From positions 12,295,501-12,359,500 of the forward strand of contig CM049398.1 in NCBI GenBank assembly GCA_026929865.2: a stretch of DNA of 64,000 nucleotides, given 5' to 3'. The position numbers were made by a program, and so were the translations under genes. The notes under the pieces are model-generated. The model saw only the letters and a list, made by a program, of their open reading frames with translations, was not told the DNA's origin and did no database searches. The stretch is from Hyperoplus lanceolatus (Eukaryota > Chordata > Actinopteri > Uranoscopiformes > Ammodytidae). Position 1 is the stretch's first letter. The number at the start of each line of letters is the position of its first letter. Shown here in pieces: positions 1 through 33,799 of the stretch.

Positions 1-321
1 GCACTGCAGGTGATCGATACGCACGAATTGAATAGCGTGATGTGCAAGTCATTAGTGAGCAAACACTCAAACACCATTATTTATTGTGTCCATTTCAAGT
101 AGGCCTAGTGTTATAATTATAATTGCAGTATTACATTGCTGTTACAGTATTATTGATGTACTTGTTGATATTTCATATCCTACTTAGTCCCAGATTGTAG
201 TATGATTTAAATATGTATATATTCCTTATTTTTATAATACTTTTATCATATTTGTACTTGAAGGGCTATATTGTAGTGTATGGCACACATTATTTTAAAA
301 CTTAATATAGGCTACTTCTTA

Positions 322-405
<84 letters not shown>

Positions 406-461
406 ATCTGTACCAAAATTCGAGCAACCAACAATTATTAATTAAGTAATTTTGATTTTAG
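1..461. other. TADA2A 5' intron end, no coding exon seen
   Basis: This stretch lies upstream of the first visible TADA2A exon and ends with a normal acceptor (TTTTAG at 456-461). I see no ATG exon that would encode the short N-terminus expected before the zinc-finger exon, so exon 1 lies outside the window. It is AT-rich and contains a (CT)n tract followed directly by a (TA)n tract. Confidence 0.7.
325..402. repeat. compound (CT)n(TA)n microsatellite
   Basis: About 40 bases of CT dinucleotides run straight into about 37 bases of TA dinucleotides. It is in an intron, about 60 bp before an exon, and is likely to be length-polymorphic. Confidence 0.95.
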
Positions 462-22664
<22,203 letters not shown>

Positions 22665-25322
22665 GAGCTTTTGATTTGACCGCAGAAGTGGTTGGATTGT
22701 GGTGAGTGGTTTGTTGTTGGTTTTTTTTCTAATATTGTAACATTGTTAAGTCTTTGCTTTGTAAGAGGTTCAGGTTGTTGCTGCTCCTTTGACATTTTGT
22801 AACATTTGTAAGGTCTGTTTTGTGTTCTTGAGTCTAAAATGTATTAAAATGGAAAATGTCTTTGTATATTCTCTGTCTGAAAAACAGGGGCTCATATTAA
22901 ATTGAGGATGTATTTATTTCTTCTGTCATAAAATGTTTCTGAGAACCATTTGGTGTGTATAGAAATATTTTAACTTACACCATCTTTCTTCATGTCACTT
23001 ACTTGAAATAACTTGATATGACTTGAACATTTTGTAGGAAAATAACATTACAATAGATTTTCCATACATTTTCCAATAATACATTGTAATTTTTTTTAAT
23101 GTTTACTTAGGCCTAGTTAAAATGAAGCAGTAACTTGTTTCAAGAACATTCCCTTTTTAAATTACTCTTGAGAACTGAATTACCTAATAAGTCTCTTTTT
23201 TTTCTGTAAATATAGTCCCAAAATATTTACCGGTAATTCTTTTAATAAACTTCAGAGAAAATTATTTGTGACCTGTAAAATGAAACCGCGTCAGATATGT
23301 TTTAAGGCAGACTTTGCTTGAACTGCAGAAATTATCTTGTGTAGCTAAAAAGGCCAAGCTGGAGAGTCAACCAAATTTAGTCTGTTTGTCGAGAGCGTTA
23401 ACCTCAAAAGGTTGTAAAATTGTGTTTTCCTCCTATATAGTAAATTATAATGGATTCCTGTTAACACCAGCACTGTATCTTTTCCTGATGATGCATAATC
23501 TGGACGCACATTCAAATCTCACGGTAAAGTCTGCCGGTCTGAGCTGACAGTCACGCTGCACGGTGATTCAGGCAGTTATTGGCATCATTGACTCGATTTC
23601 TTTCGGTCTCCATCTGTGGATGTGTTCGGGGTCTTTGTGACGCCGAGTGAGCCGTGATGAATGTAACAAAGGGCGGGGAGGGCCACAGGTCTCTAGTGGG
23701 CTTATCTGAGCGGAGAGCAATCACCGCATCAACCTCCGCTCACAGTGTGATTAGAACGGCAGATTCAACCTTCGATGATAAGGGCACGACAATCCTGGAT
23801 AAGCGGCTGAACAGAAGTGCAAGGGTTTGATTGAAGAGGATGTGAAAGAAGAATAAATGGTAGAAGTTTTTCTTTTTACTGCCACATCAAATCGTTATCA
23901 AATCAAGGTTGCACAATAAACAAAGTAGCAGAAGCGTTAATTACTCCTGTCACTTCTGCTTGTTTCAGATACAGGTTTACTCATCAGGTCATATTTGGCG
24001 GCTTTACCCGAGACTCCGTTCCAGCCCGCCTCAACAAACCAGGCTTTGATGATCTAGCCTCCCACCCTTTTGCATTTGCTGCTTTAAGCTTATGGCCAGT
24101 GGTGTAGTCTAGCTTTTTGTAGTGGGTATACTGTGATGATTCCCTCATAGCCTCTTCTTGAATATGCAGCATAGCATTTGTACATTAAACATATGGCTTA
24201 CATATGTCTTACACCGTGGTTAGTTTACACTTTTGTTGTTTCTGCATTAGGTGCAGCAAAGGCAAAATCATTTTACACCTTAGCCTGCCTTTAGAAACAC
24301 AAAGTTTAGGATTTATATTCCCAAATTAAATTAAAGGGGGGGGGGGTATGGGGGTCTCCCCCAGATTTTTTTATATTAAAATACATTGTTTCCCACCTTC
24401 TGGTGACTCTACAATAGATAAACACAAGTCTGTTCTAGATCCAGCCCCCTTATCTCGTAATTACGATATCTTTTCTCGTAATTACGAGATCCTGAGTGTG
24501 CTAACGGCTACATTAGCTGTGAAACTTTTTTTTATTTGGTGAATGCTCAGCGCCACCGTACAAAAGAACAAACTTTCCCTTTTTTTTCAAAATCAATTTG
24601 GGATAATAGCTCCTTTTTTACCATATTGACCTCATCCTTGTTTAGAGTAAATTGCTGTTTTGAGTAAAAATTCTCTTTTTCATTCATTATCTTCTTGGGT
24701 AATAGCATGATGCATATGTAACTTAGGCTCTATATGTTTTGCATTTATTCTATTTAGTTAAGCTCCAGAGGCAAAGTTTGGGTCAAGTTGAGCCGAGTGT
24801 TATATCAGTCTCGACAGCTTTATTTCGTTCTCCAAGGACACCTGTCTGACTTGCTTTGTATATCCTCTCACTAGAGGAGAGAGGAGAATGCAGAGGATGG
24901 CAGATGACAAGAGGAGCAACAAGTCTGCTATTCATCAAGTGTAGGGAAGTAAAAGGATGCAGCATGATCAAGACACAGTTTAATTAGCATTTTTTAATGT
25001 CAGGCCAATCACATCATTTATTGACCATATATAATAAGTCTTAGCTGTGCAGACTCAAGCTGTGAGGCTGTGCAGACTCCTCACCTGTTTCATTCAGCAC
25101 ATGTTGTGGCATTGCCCACTGTCTGTCACTGTGGTAAGTCTGTGAGAGCAGATGGAGCAGATGTTGGTGTCAGCGCCCTGCATGTGTGCGGAGATGCAGC
25201 ATTTCTCAACCCACCCACACACTGTCCTCTCAGACACACTCAATGTCTCCTTCTCTCTGCTGATCTCAGACTCCCTGCAAAGGTGCACTGTAGCCGATTT
25301 CCTTTAGGAGGATTTTTTTTTT
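22665..25322. other. TADA2A 3' UTR and intergenic sequence
   Basis: No gene seen. The first part is the TADA2A 3' UTR, with ATTAAA at 22843-22848 as a possible polyadenylation signal. Further on there is a palindromic TCTCGTAATTACGAGA at 24474-24489 of a type common in fish repeats, and AT-rich unique-looking sequence. Confidence 0.6.
22843..22848 (+). terminator. tada2a: candidate TADA2A polyadenylation signal (ATTAAA)
   Basis: ATTAAA about 180 bp after the stop codon. It is the second-commonest signal hexamer. Transcript data would be needed to show it is used. Confidence 0.4.
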
Positions 25323-26051
25323 GGTAACACTTAACAAGTAGGTACACACAATTGTTGTAGACTAAGACTTTATTGTCCCCAAGTCGAAATCCCTTTTCAC
25401 ATCACAGTACATGTATGGGCCGCACGCCGACAGTTGATAACAAATGGACCACACATACAACAAAAATAACTTGCAGACAGTATATAGACAGAGTAGGACT
25501 GGAGTGGGTTTATCTTGGCCTTTGTTGAGGGCTGCTATGGCTGCAGGCACCAGGCCTTTGCCATAGCGAGCCCTCCTGCACAACAGGGACCTGTACCTAC
25601 ATCCAGAGGGCATATTGTTGAAGTGGCAGTTGAGTGGGTGTGTGTTGTCCTTTGCTATTGTAAATGCTATGTGTGTGATGGCCTTGAGATTGAGCTCTGA
25701 CAGTGTGGGTGTGGGGAGACCACTTAATTAGGCAGCTATGTTTGTGACACGTGTGTGAGTTTGACCCAGTTTTTGACAGTAAGCATATTGAAGAAGCAAT
25801 TGGAACAGTAGAGCAGGATAAGCTGGACCATACTAATTCTACATAGGATTTTTTTGTTGTGTTAACACAAAAAAAACCTATGTTAGATAGCACAAACAAA
25901 CTATGTGTTAGGTAACACAAAAAAAACTATGTAGTAGGTAACACAAAAAAAAGCTATGTGTTAGGTAGCACAAATAAAAACCATGTAGTAGGTAACGCAT
26001 ATATATGTAGTAGGTACTACAGTTATGTGAACCTTATTGTAAAGTGTTACC
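25323..26051. mobile_element. DNA transposon-like element with GGTAACACTT ends
   Basis: The left end GGTAACACTTAACAAGTAGG and the right end (inverse GGTAACACTTTACAATAAGG) form imperfect terminal inverted repeats 729 bp apart. No clear target duplication. Inside, the minus strand reads NMPSGCRYRSLLCRRARYG and KGLVPAAIAALN near 25515-25613, which looks like a decayed LINE C-terminus, and a minisatellite lies near the right end. Confidence 0.55.
25862..26022. repeat. minisatellite, ~27-30 bp units
   Basis: About five imperfect units built on AACACAAAAAAAACTATGTA followed by GTAGGT. The units vary in A-run length and in TAGGTA versus TTAGGT. The array sits just inside the right end of the GGTAACACTT element. 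Confidence 0.8.
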
Positions 26052-26490
26052 ATAATTATTTGCATGCTTGTACTGCAGTATGGAGCTATATTTTTACTAA
26101 AATTTCTGGAAATTTGGGATATAACAGCTCCCTTCTAAGCCCAATTGATCCATTGTTGTCAGAGCTTCTCCTCTGCCGTTGTCGTATTGATTTGTAACTT
26201 AGCTGCTGCTATATAGGGAAAAAGGAAAAAATAGCCTTCATCTCCCACCTCTTTGCTTTGTGTTGTTGTAGCCCTCTTTAAAAAGAACAAACACACATTT
26301 CTATGCAGGCCCACCTGCCTTGCTTTAGCCACTATTGCCAGGGAATTAGTGATTAGCACTGAGGTGAATCAATCAACACAAGAGGTTTCCTTGGCAACCA
26401 GATCTGTGGCATATCTGTAGTGTTTGAGAAGGAGTGGTGGGGGAGAGGAGGGGTAAGGGGCAGCTCTTTGGAGACGCACACATACATCTT

Positions 26491-26723
26491 TGTACTTCTA
26501 TCTTTGTGAGGACTGTTGTTTACGTAATGCATTCTCCTGACCCTTACCTAACCTAAACCATTGCAACTACATTTCTCACACCAACTTTAACACTATAGTC
26601 TAAACCTAAACCTTATTCTAACCCGCAACTTAAATCCAAGTCTGATCCCTTAAAGAGCACAGTGAGGACCAGGCAAACAGGTTCCCACTTTCCATAATTG
26701 TCCTCACTATGAAGGTACAAATC
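26491..26723. repeat. MITE-like inverted-repeat element
   Basis: TGTACTTCTATCTTTGTGAG at the left and the inverse of CTCACTATGAAGGTACA at the right form imperfect inverted ends about 230 bp apart. In between are TAACCTAAACC-like motifs. It resembles repeats common in fish genomes; no target-site duplication was identified. Confidence 0.5.
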
Positions 26724-27367
26724 AAACTGGTCCACACAAATGCAGGATTTACGCGTACAGTATACACACTCACTCACTCACTCCCCCTGTTGTTCATTCT
26801 GATTTGCTGGGCAGAGGAGTCGTGACTAACCAGAACAAAGCACTGAATCGTACCCCTGCCCTACCCATCTGCGTACATGCACCCCCTTCCCCCCCCTGCA
26901 CACACACCACGACCACCACTGACTCACTATCATCATCATTGAATAAAAGGGAGCAAAACATTTTCTTCCCCTGGTGGATGTATGCTGACAGTCTCAGTCT
27001 CAGCCAGGTCTCATGTTTGTTGGATGCAGAGCAGGCTACTGAACAGCGGAAACGATGGGGGAGGTGGCATGAGGTCAGCCACCTCGCTGCTCTCACATGT
27101 TGCCACAACAAACCCTTAGATCCCTGTGTCTATTTGCTGCCGTCACAGCTGGAGCGATGGGGGCACCTGTGGGATCAGCAGCGACTTTATTTAGATCCCC
27201 GTGCCCCAAACCCCCTCCGCCTATGCCGCTGGTCTAGCATCAACGCCAGCAACAATCCTGACCACAAAGCACTCTCCATTCTCCTCTTACCGAAACCCTT
27301 GACTTGTCGCTCACACACATCAGCGCAGGCCTGAAAATAAACATCTTGTGTTACAAGTGCAGCTGGG

Positions 27368-27519
27368 TGGGGCGCCCTTAGCTCAGTTGGTAGGGCGACC
27401 CGGGTTCGATTCCCGCCCGCGGTCGTTCTCTGCATGTAACTCCCCTCTCTGCCCCATTTCACCTCTGTCTCTCTGCACTATCAATAAAGCATAACAATGC
27501 CCAAAACAATCTTCAAAAA
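27368..27519 (+). mobile_element. short tRNA-derived SINE
   Basis: The tRNA-like head has CCTTAGCTCAGTTGG (A box) and GGGTTCGATTCC (B box), followed by a ~70-bp body ending in AATAAAG and A-rich sequence. A 15-bp target-site duplication ACAAGTGCAGCTGGG (27353-27367, 27520-27534) flanks it. Related copies on the minus strand lie at 29683, 45985 and 56417. Confidence 0.88.
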
Positions 27520-27534
27520 ACAAGTGCAGCTGGG

Positions 27535-29206
27535 ATCGTTTCCTGGGGATTCAAGAGTGCATCTCTCAACACACTCATGGTTTACTTTCTCAGGATTATT
27601 GAATCATTCGTCATCTTATTAGCAGGCAGACGACACATATACTCTGATGATCTGCTGAAGCTTTGATCGCACACATATACACACACTCCTCGGGCTATCA
27701 GCTTGTGCCAATATTTTCCAGATACCTTACATGTTTTTCTCGTAGGGTTTTCGTCAGATTTTTGGAACAACCTGAAAGGGATCACTATACGCTGATGATT
27801 TCAAGACAGATCTCTGCTGGATCTCAGAAAGTGTAGGCAGCCGTGGCTGAACACAGCGCAGGTTATTGAGTGTCCGTTCCTTTGAGAGACGTGCAAAGAA
27901 TTTTAGGTTTAAATCACCGTGGCCCCCTCTGCTCTGTCAAGCCCATCAGTTATCTTGCATTACAGGCGGTCAGGGTTAATCAATGTCACTGCCCGCTCAT
28001 TGAGAGCAGACAGCGGCTTCAGAACGGGGCTGCAGGTGCTTAGTTATTACGGCGATGGTGTCACTGTAAATTCCTAGCCTCGGTGGCAGACTGTGAAGCC
28101 ATATTAAACAGGAGCGTCTTCCCAGAATGCCTCTGACTCATCTGACATTTCAGTCTGAACCCCCGGTCCCTGTCTCTCTAGCCTGCAGCTCTCTCTATCT
28201 TTCTGCCTTCTATCCCTCTATCCATCTTCCTCTCACTTTCCACTGTTCTAATTCAAGGTTACCACTTTTTAAACATCTATCAACCATTTCTTTCTTCTTT
28301 TTTTTTCTTTTCCATTCCGTCTCACCATTTCCTAGACTCTTTAAACATTCATCAGGTGAATTTCAATCAGGACCAGCCCCTATTGCTAGTGAGGATGCAC
28401 GGCATTTCAGGTACAGGTTCAAAAATCAGTCAGTGCCGTCCTTGTCTTTTCTTCTCTCCTCACAGAGCAGAAACAGTCAACCTTGCACCATTTTTTTCAC
28501 CCCCTGGTTCTGCTGCTGCTGTTTGTTTCCAGTTGATTGAATTTGGAATGTAATTAGAAGTGACTCTGAGGCAGGGGCCACGGGTTTATGGATAGTGTAA
28601 TATCTCCCCCATGAGCCAATTCGAAATGGGATTGACTTTGGTAGGCACGTCTAATTATGGTTTTGTACACAGATATATTCACGAAGGGCTCAGAAAGCCC
28701 GACAGATGCAGCTGCAGCTGCAGTCTTGAAGGTCCCATATACAGTAGATGTTCCAAACGTCCATTGTCTCTAGCAATGATCTAAAATAACAGACCTAGGC
28801 TACTGTGAATTTCTCTTCCATACGTACACCTGGAGTATATGGTGGGGCAACATTTAAATTGGTAACGTTTGCGGGTTGGTGTGTGTGTGTGTGTTAAACA
28901 AGTGCATTAAATTAGTTTTCAAGTCAGCAGCAGCATACTGATGTGGAAACATATTGCCTGCTGGGCCACCTGCATTTGTTATTTCATCTCCAGCTCTGTG
29001 TTTGCTCTCTGGGTTTCTATCAGTTAAAGCCCTGCAACATGATCACACAGATATTCAAATAGCTGTTTGGTGAAGCTGCTGCAGCAGGTGTGCCACTCCA
29101 GTCGCTTGGTATACTCTGTCTGTGTACTGAGTCTCAGTGAGGTTTAGTGTCTTAACAGACATTGCATTTCATGCTGCAACCTTTTTGTTTCTTTTATGAA
29201 CCATAG
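27535..29206. other. intergenic sequence, no gene seen
   Basis: Pyrimidine-rich stretches around 28140-28340 and a short (GT)n near 28880. I recognise no coding exon or bounded repeat here. Confidence 0.5.
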
Positions 29207-29214
29207 CTCATATG

Positions 29215-30312
29215 CAGAGCTGGCCCAAGCCTTCAGGCCCTAAGCGAAATATGATTAGGGGGCCCCTCTCCAATGTTAGTGCTGCTGAAACTATAGATCT
29301 TTGTTAAATATCATTCACACACCCAGTGTTTTCCGCTAGTGCCTCCACCGTGCAAAAATATTAGACAGCCGAGAATCAGACCCTCCTAGGGGGGTCCGGG
29401 GGTATGCCCCCCCGGGAGATTTTTTTAACCTTTTTAAAGTGAAATGCATGAATCTGGTGCACTTTGAGAGGAAAATTATGAGGCTAAATCTGAGAAATTT
29501 TGTGTGAACAAATAATTTGGAGACACTGGGTCTGATGAATTAGAAGCTATTGAAGAAGGACACGGATTTTCCATAAAAATATTAATATAAAATAAAATAT
29601 TATGGAGGGTCCTCTGGGTTGGGCTTGGAGCTCTTTTTCTTTTACGGGACATATTTCTCTGTAATATAATGAATGCATTTAAGATTTTTTTTTTTTGCAT
29701 TTTCAAGCTTTTTTATTAGATAGTACAGCGTTGAAATGGGGAGACAGAGAGAGAGAGGGGGGATGACCTGCAGTAAAGGTCCACGGGTCGGATTTGAACC
29801 CGCGACCACTGCAACGAAGGCCGGAGCCAATATGGTACGCGCTCTATCCATTACGCCACCGGAGCACCCCAATGAATGCATTTAAATGCAGTGTGAGGAA
29901 CTAAGCAGAAGAACTCTGTTGTCCAGCTACTGTATCTTTTTTTCCACAGACAAGGCTGAAATAGGCTATAGACTATACACAGTGCATGGGCAACTGAGGG
30001 CAGCCCCATTTCCAATTGTTTTTAAATAAACTCAATACACACTGTGCATAGATGTGAACGTGACATGATCAGATAATTTCGGATTTCCTCCCAGATGAAC
30101 TGATTACATTTTTAGGCTATTAATTATCTAGACCAAAACATTGTATTCCTTTTTTTGTATAATAACTTACATTTGCATAATATGATGTTAATATCAAACA
30201 CACAAACTAAAAAAAAAAAAAAAAATTATTATTCTTTTTTTGGAGGGGGCCCCCCAAGCAGTCTGGGGCCCTAAGCGGCCGCTTAGTTCGCTTATGCCTC
30301 GGGCCGGCTCTG
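29215..30312. mobile_element. hAT-type non-autonomous transposon (CAGAGCYGGCCC ends)
   Basis: 1098 bp with inverted ends CAGAGCTGGCCC and the inverse of GGGCCGGCTCTG, flanked by an exact 8-bp duplication CTCATATG (29207-29214, 30313-30320). No transposase ORF. It carries a younger SINE in the minus orientation at 29683-29870. Confidence 0.92.
29683..29870 (-). mobile_element. tRNA-derived SINE nested in hAT element
   Basis: Minus-strand copy of the short tRNA-SINE family: the B box reads GGGTTCAAATCC on the minus strand and the head is near 29870. A 15-bp duplication AATGAATGCATTTAA (29668-29682, 29871-29885) proves insertion into the hAT element. Confidence 0.9.
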
Positions 30313-30868
30313 CTCATATGTCTTAATACTGTAAATCTGAGCTTATTGAATGTAATCCTGTCAAGGCAACTTTCTACATATGGATCAATCCATCATCATA
30401 GTAAATCCATCCTTCAGGAAATAAGTGCATACTGTGCTTTTTAAATCTGAAGAAGGGTTGTTCAATTAAGGATTCAGAGATTTTGCCCTTAGTAATATTT
30501 CTGGGAATTTCTTGAGACATTTTAAGAATGTGCACGTAAGCCTAAATATGTTTTGTTGTCATTTCACTCAGTCTTTAATGAAAAGAGGTCTGTTTGTTCT
30601 GTAGTTGCATCCCACCAATAGTTTTCAGCATTGTTCTCTGGGGAGGTGCCTGATCCTCCCTTTGCTTTTTGTATGAGGGGTGACTGATGCCAGAGAGAAA
30701 GTGAGAAGCAAGATGATTGCCTTCAGAGTCTATATGAAATATAATTGTCCTCCTAAACATGCCAACAACACCTGGAAACACCAGCTTCCCTCACCATTCA
30801 AGTATCAGTGGGTGTTTTCGAATGAGCTCATTATGGCTTAATCATGAGGAGGAGCCAAAAAGACGATG

Positions 30869-31124
30869 GCGGGGGACTGTGGCTCAGGTGGCAGAGCGGG
30901 TCGGCCGATGATCAAAGGGTTGGAGGTTCGATCCCCGCCCTGCCACTTGTGTCATAGTTGTTGTGTCCTTGGGCAAGACACTTCAACCACCTTGCCTCGC
31001 GTGAATGTCGATAGTTAGCCTGCTATCGGTGTATGAATGAGTGTGTAAATGGGAACAGGTCTCCCTTGAAAAAGAGTCTTCGGACTCAATGGGATTTACC
31101 TGTATAAATAAAGGTTAAAAAAAA
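30869..31124 (+). mobile_element. tRNA-derived SINE with TTGGGCAAGACACTT core
   Basis: Head with GTGGCTCAGGTGGCAGAGC and GGTTCGATCCCC; core TCCTTGGGCAAGACACTTCA shared with the SINE at 3109; tail ending in an A run. A short ACGATG repeat flanks it (30863-30868, 31125-31130). The 3' tail differs from that of the 3109 copy, so the two are related but not the same subfamily. Confidence 0.82.
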
Positions 31125-31493
31125 ACGATGCACAAAGGTGATGTTTATGTTAGGCCCCTTGATTTGTTTTATTACGCTGGGAATACAGCGCCGCAGGCAG
31201 TTTCACTTGGGCGCCCCTCTTAACAGATCTGACTGGCCACCACAAACATTGTAAATTCATTTTCATTAGGTTGTACTAACACGTGGTAAGACCAGCTCTT
31301 TCAGAGCCGACTGCCGCTGTGAAATTCGCACCCAGTGTGGCCAACCAAATGATTTTTTCGGAGCGCTTTGCACACTGCACAGCGCCGTGCTCTGCGTTTA
31401 AGTTTTACTAGAAGTATGCTTCATGGATGAATACCAACTGGTTGGTTTTGCAAAATGCATGTTTGACATCCAACTTCTGTTAAATAGCACCGC

Positions 31494-33468
31494 TAGGGTG
31501 ACCAGATCCCAATTCACCAGATGTGGGACAAAGACTACGTTTGTGCAGGACAATGCGGGACAATGTGCCGTTTTTTTTTAGCAAAATAAACTTGTGTCAC
31601 CACCGGTAATGCCAGAGACACTGCTTTCTATATTAAAAAACACTATCTTTAGATCAGCGCGCAGCAGTTAAGTTACTGTTAAACAAATAGAGCATTAAGG
31701 CTGCGGCTTCACATTAAAAGCATTTCACTGGCTTCACATTAGCATTTCACTGGACAAACGTGAGTTGGCTTTTATTTTGAAGTGTTGTGCCCACAGCAGT
31801 GCTTAAAAAGTACAATAGAAACCTATGAGGAAAAGTGAGGCCTAGTTCCCCTTTTCAAAGCCTGATAAGGAACTCTTGGGGCCAACATGGGTAAAATAAA
31901 GCCTGGATTTGAGTTTTCTGGAGGCAAAACTCCCCAGAACAAGGGGTCATAAAACGAAGGAACCCAGCCCTAGTTTCATCACTCCTGATAAGGTTTGGTA
32001 CCCCCATTGGCTGAGATCTTCCAGTCAACCATGTGACCATGATATGATAAAACCAGCAAGCACCCCAAAATCACCGCCCTTTCGCAGTGGAGCCATCCAC
32101 AAAGCGGGTGTTTGCAAACTTTAAACTGAGCTCACAGACTGCTTGCCTGCAGTCTTTACCTTCCCGGATCCGAAGGAAGTTTCACCAAGGAAACTTCATA
32201 CTACCGCGGCTGCTGAAACTCAGCCGTGCCTTCCTCCCTGCCAGCCGGAGAAGAAGCCCAGCGTCCCTGAACGCAACAGACAGTAAACTGCCTCGCCGCC
32301 TCCACAAAAGACGCACATGCCCCTACCGGAGCAAGCCAGCTGACCGCAACGGGCCCCGTCTTTCCCCCAAGAAACAAGATCGTTCCTCCACTGGCATAAC
32401 AAGCAGGACCCTCCTCTAAACCTGTCGTGTGGACCACAGGATCCTAAACTACCCATCGCTTCTCATCATTGTCGGAGACGGTTCACAGTAGGCATTTGTC
32501 TGGGCTATAAATTAGGCTATAGATATCTATTTAGGTATACATTAACTTAAGGTTAAGGTACCGACTGACGAGTCGTTTTTCCCTTGTTTAAATGTGATTC
32601 TGACAGCATTATTTTCATAATAATTGCCTAATTGCTCACTGTGGTTTTTCCTCCCGCTTTCCGGGAGATGTTTGATTGTTGTGATTGTCGCTACGTTGTC
32701 ACACGTCACAGTTAGGACGTCTCCGCCACGTGATTGCGTCGCCATCGGTGAGCCCCTTCACGTGACGAAAACGTCACAAGCTGTCCGCCATTTTTGGCTT
32801 TGGGCGGTGTCCACCCCCTCCCTTTCTTTTTGACACACACACACACACATACAGTGGTACATACACATGTACTATAGCCTGTGGGTTTGATTCTAAACTG
32901 TTCTTATTATTGCTCCTGCTATGTCTGCTTTCTTAAATTAGATTAGTTAATGGTTATTGACTTATGTGTATCGTTTTAATCAACTTGCCTAAGTAAACAA
33001 ACCCTTACATTTGGATTTTAAGAAGCAGTGTCTGTGATATTTGTGTCTTGTATTTCACTATTTGCTGGTAAATAAGGTTTATGCTCGAATATTCACTCCT
33101 TCATTATCTTAAATGTACATTGTAACCAACTTTGACATTCTCAAGATAAATCCCTTTAACATTATGAGACTGTTTTTCTGATTTGATTCAAAGTTCCCTT
33201 TTTCAAAGGGTGGTGCTCCGTAGGTATTAATAAGTAATTTGATTAGCTTGACTAATTTAATTGATCATTAATTAACAATTTTTCTTAATATTATAATTTC
33301 CTTGAAATTAATAATATTCTTGACTTTGACCAAATCTACCCCTTATGAATTCCCAACAGAAGTAACAGGAAAGTAAATGCTGAAGCAGAGCCTTTACAGA
33401 GCCCACTGAGCCCATCAGCACGACACTGACAAACGGAGACACACACACACACACAGACAAACGGAGAG

Positions 33469-33540
<72 letters not shown>

Positions 33541-33722
33541 AGACTGCTGTCTACACACAGCTATCCAATAAATGCCAGATTATAAAACACGCATTTAAAA
33601 AGGGGGGCTCACTGTCAATAACAATGCAGGACGTCTCAATTTGCGGGACGTGTGAAAAGTAGGTAGTTTCCTAATGGAAATGCGTGACTGTCCCGCACAA
33701 AGCGGGACATCTGGTCACCCTA
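31494..33722. mobile_element. hAT-type transposon (TAGGGTGACCAGAT ends)
   Basis: 2229 bp between terminal inverted repeats TAGGGTGACCAGAT and its inverse, flanked by an exact 8-bp duplication AGCACCGC (31486-31493, 33723-33730). Both sub-terminal regions contain GTGGGACA/GCGGGACA motifs. No hAT transposase is recognisable. The interior has a GC-richer part (about 31850-32830) of unclear origin and a (CA)n tract. The right end is about 80 bp from a CCAAT box of the candidate DUSP14 promoter. Confidence 0.92.
33439..33534. repeat. (CA)n microsatellite inside hAT element
   Basis: Two (CA)n tracts (about 33439-33456 and 33471-33534) separated and followed by AAACGGAGA motifs, near the right end of the hAT element. 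Confidence 0.93.
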
Positions 33723-33799
33723 AGCACCGCCCTGAGCACAGGACAAAATATTTTTGCTATTTTTTGTGACCTCACAAACTTGCTCATACAAACTGGTTA

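Noticed and set aside
24474-24489. Palindrome TCTCGTAATTACGAGA as a regulatory site
   Set aside because: This motif is common in fish repetitive DNA, and no promoter context was found.
25862-26022. CRISPR-like array
   Set aside because: The units are contiguous with no unique spacers, and the host is a vertebrate; it is a minisatellite.
26804-27334. 176-codon frame between TADA2A and DUSP14
   Set aside because: No domain, a composition of simple-sequence type (CTHTTTTTDSLSSS) and an overlapping frame of similar length on the minus strand.
27368-27440. Possible tRNA genes (A and B boxes; also near 3120, 29800, 30880, 46110 and 56540)
   Set aside because: The heads are degenerate, continue into SINE bodies, and two have target-site duplications, so they are tRNA-derived SINEs.
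28127-28540. 137-codon Ser/Phe/Pro-rich frame
   Set aside because: It reflects a pyrimidine-rich tract and shows no splice or family evidence.
32087-32419. 110-codon Arg/Ser-rich frame, with overlapping frames on the other strand
   Set aside because: It lies inside the hAT element, resembles no known protein, and has equal-length frames on the opposite strand, as expected of GC-rich sequence.
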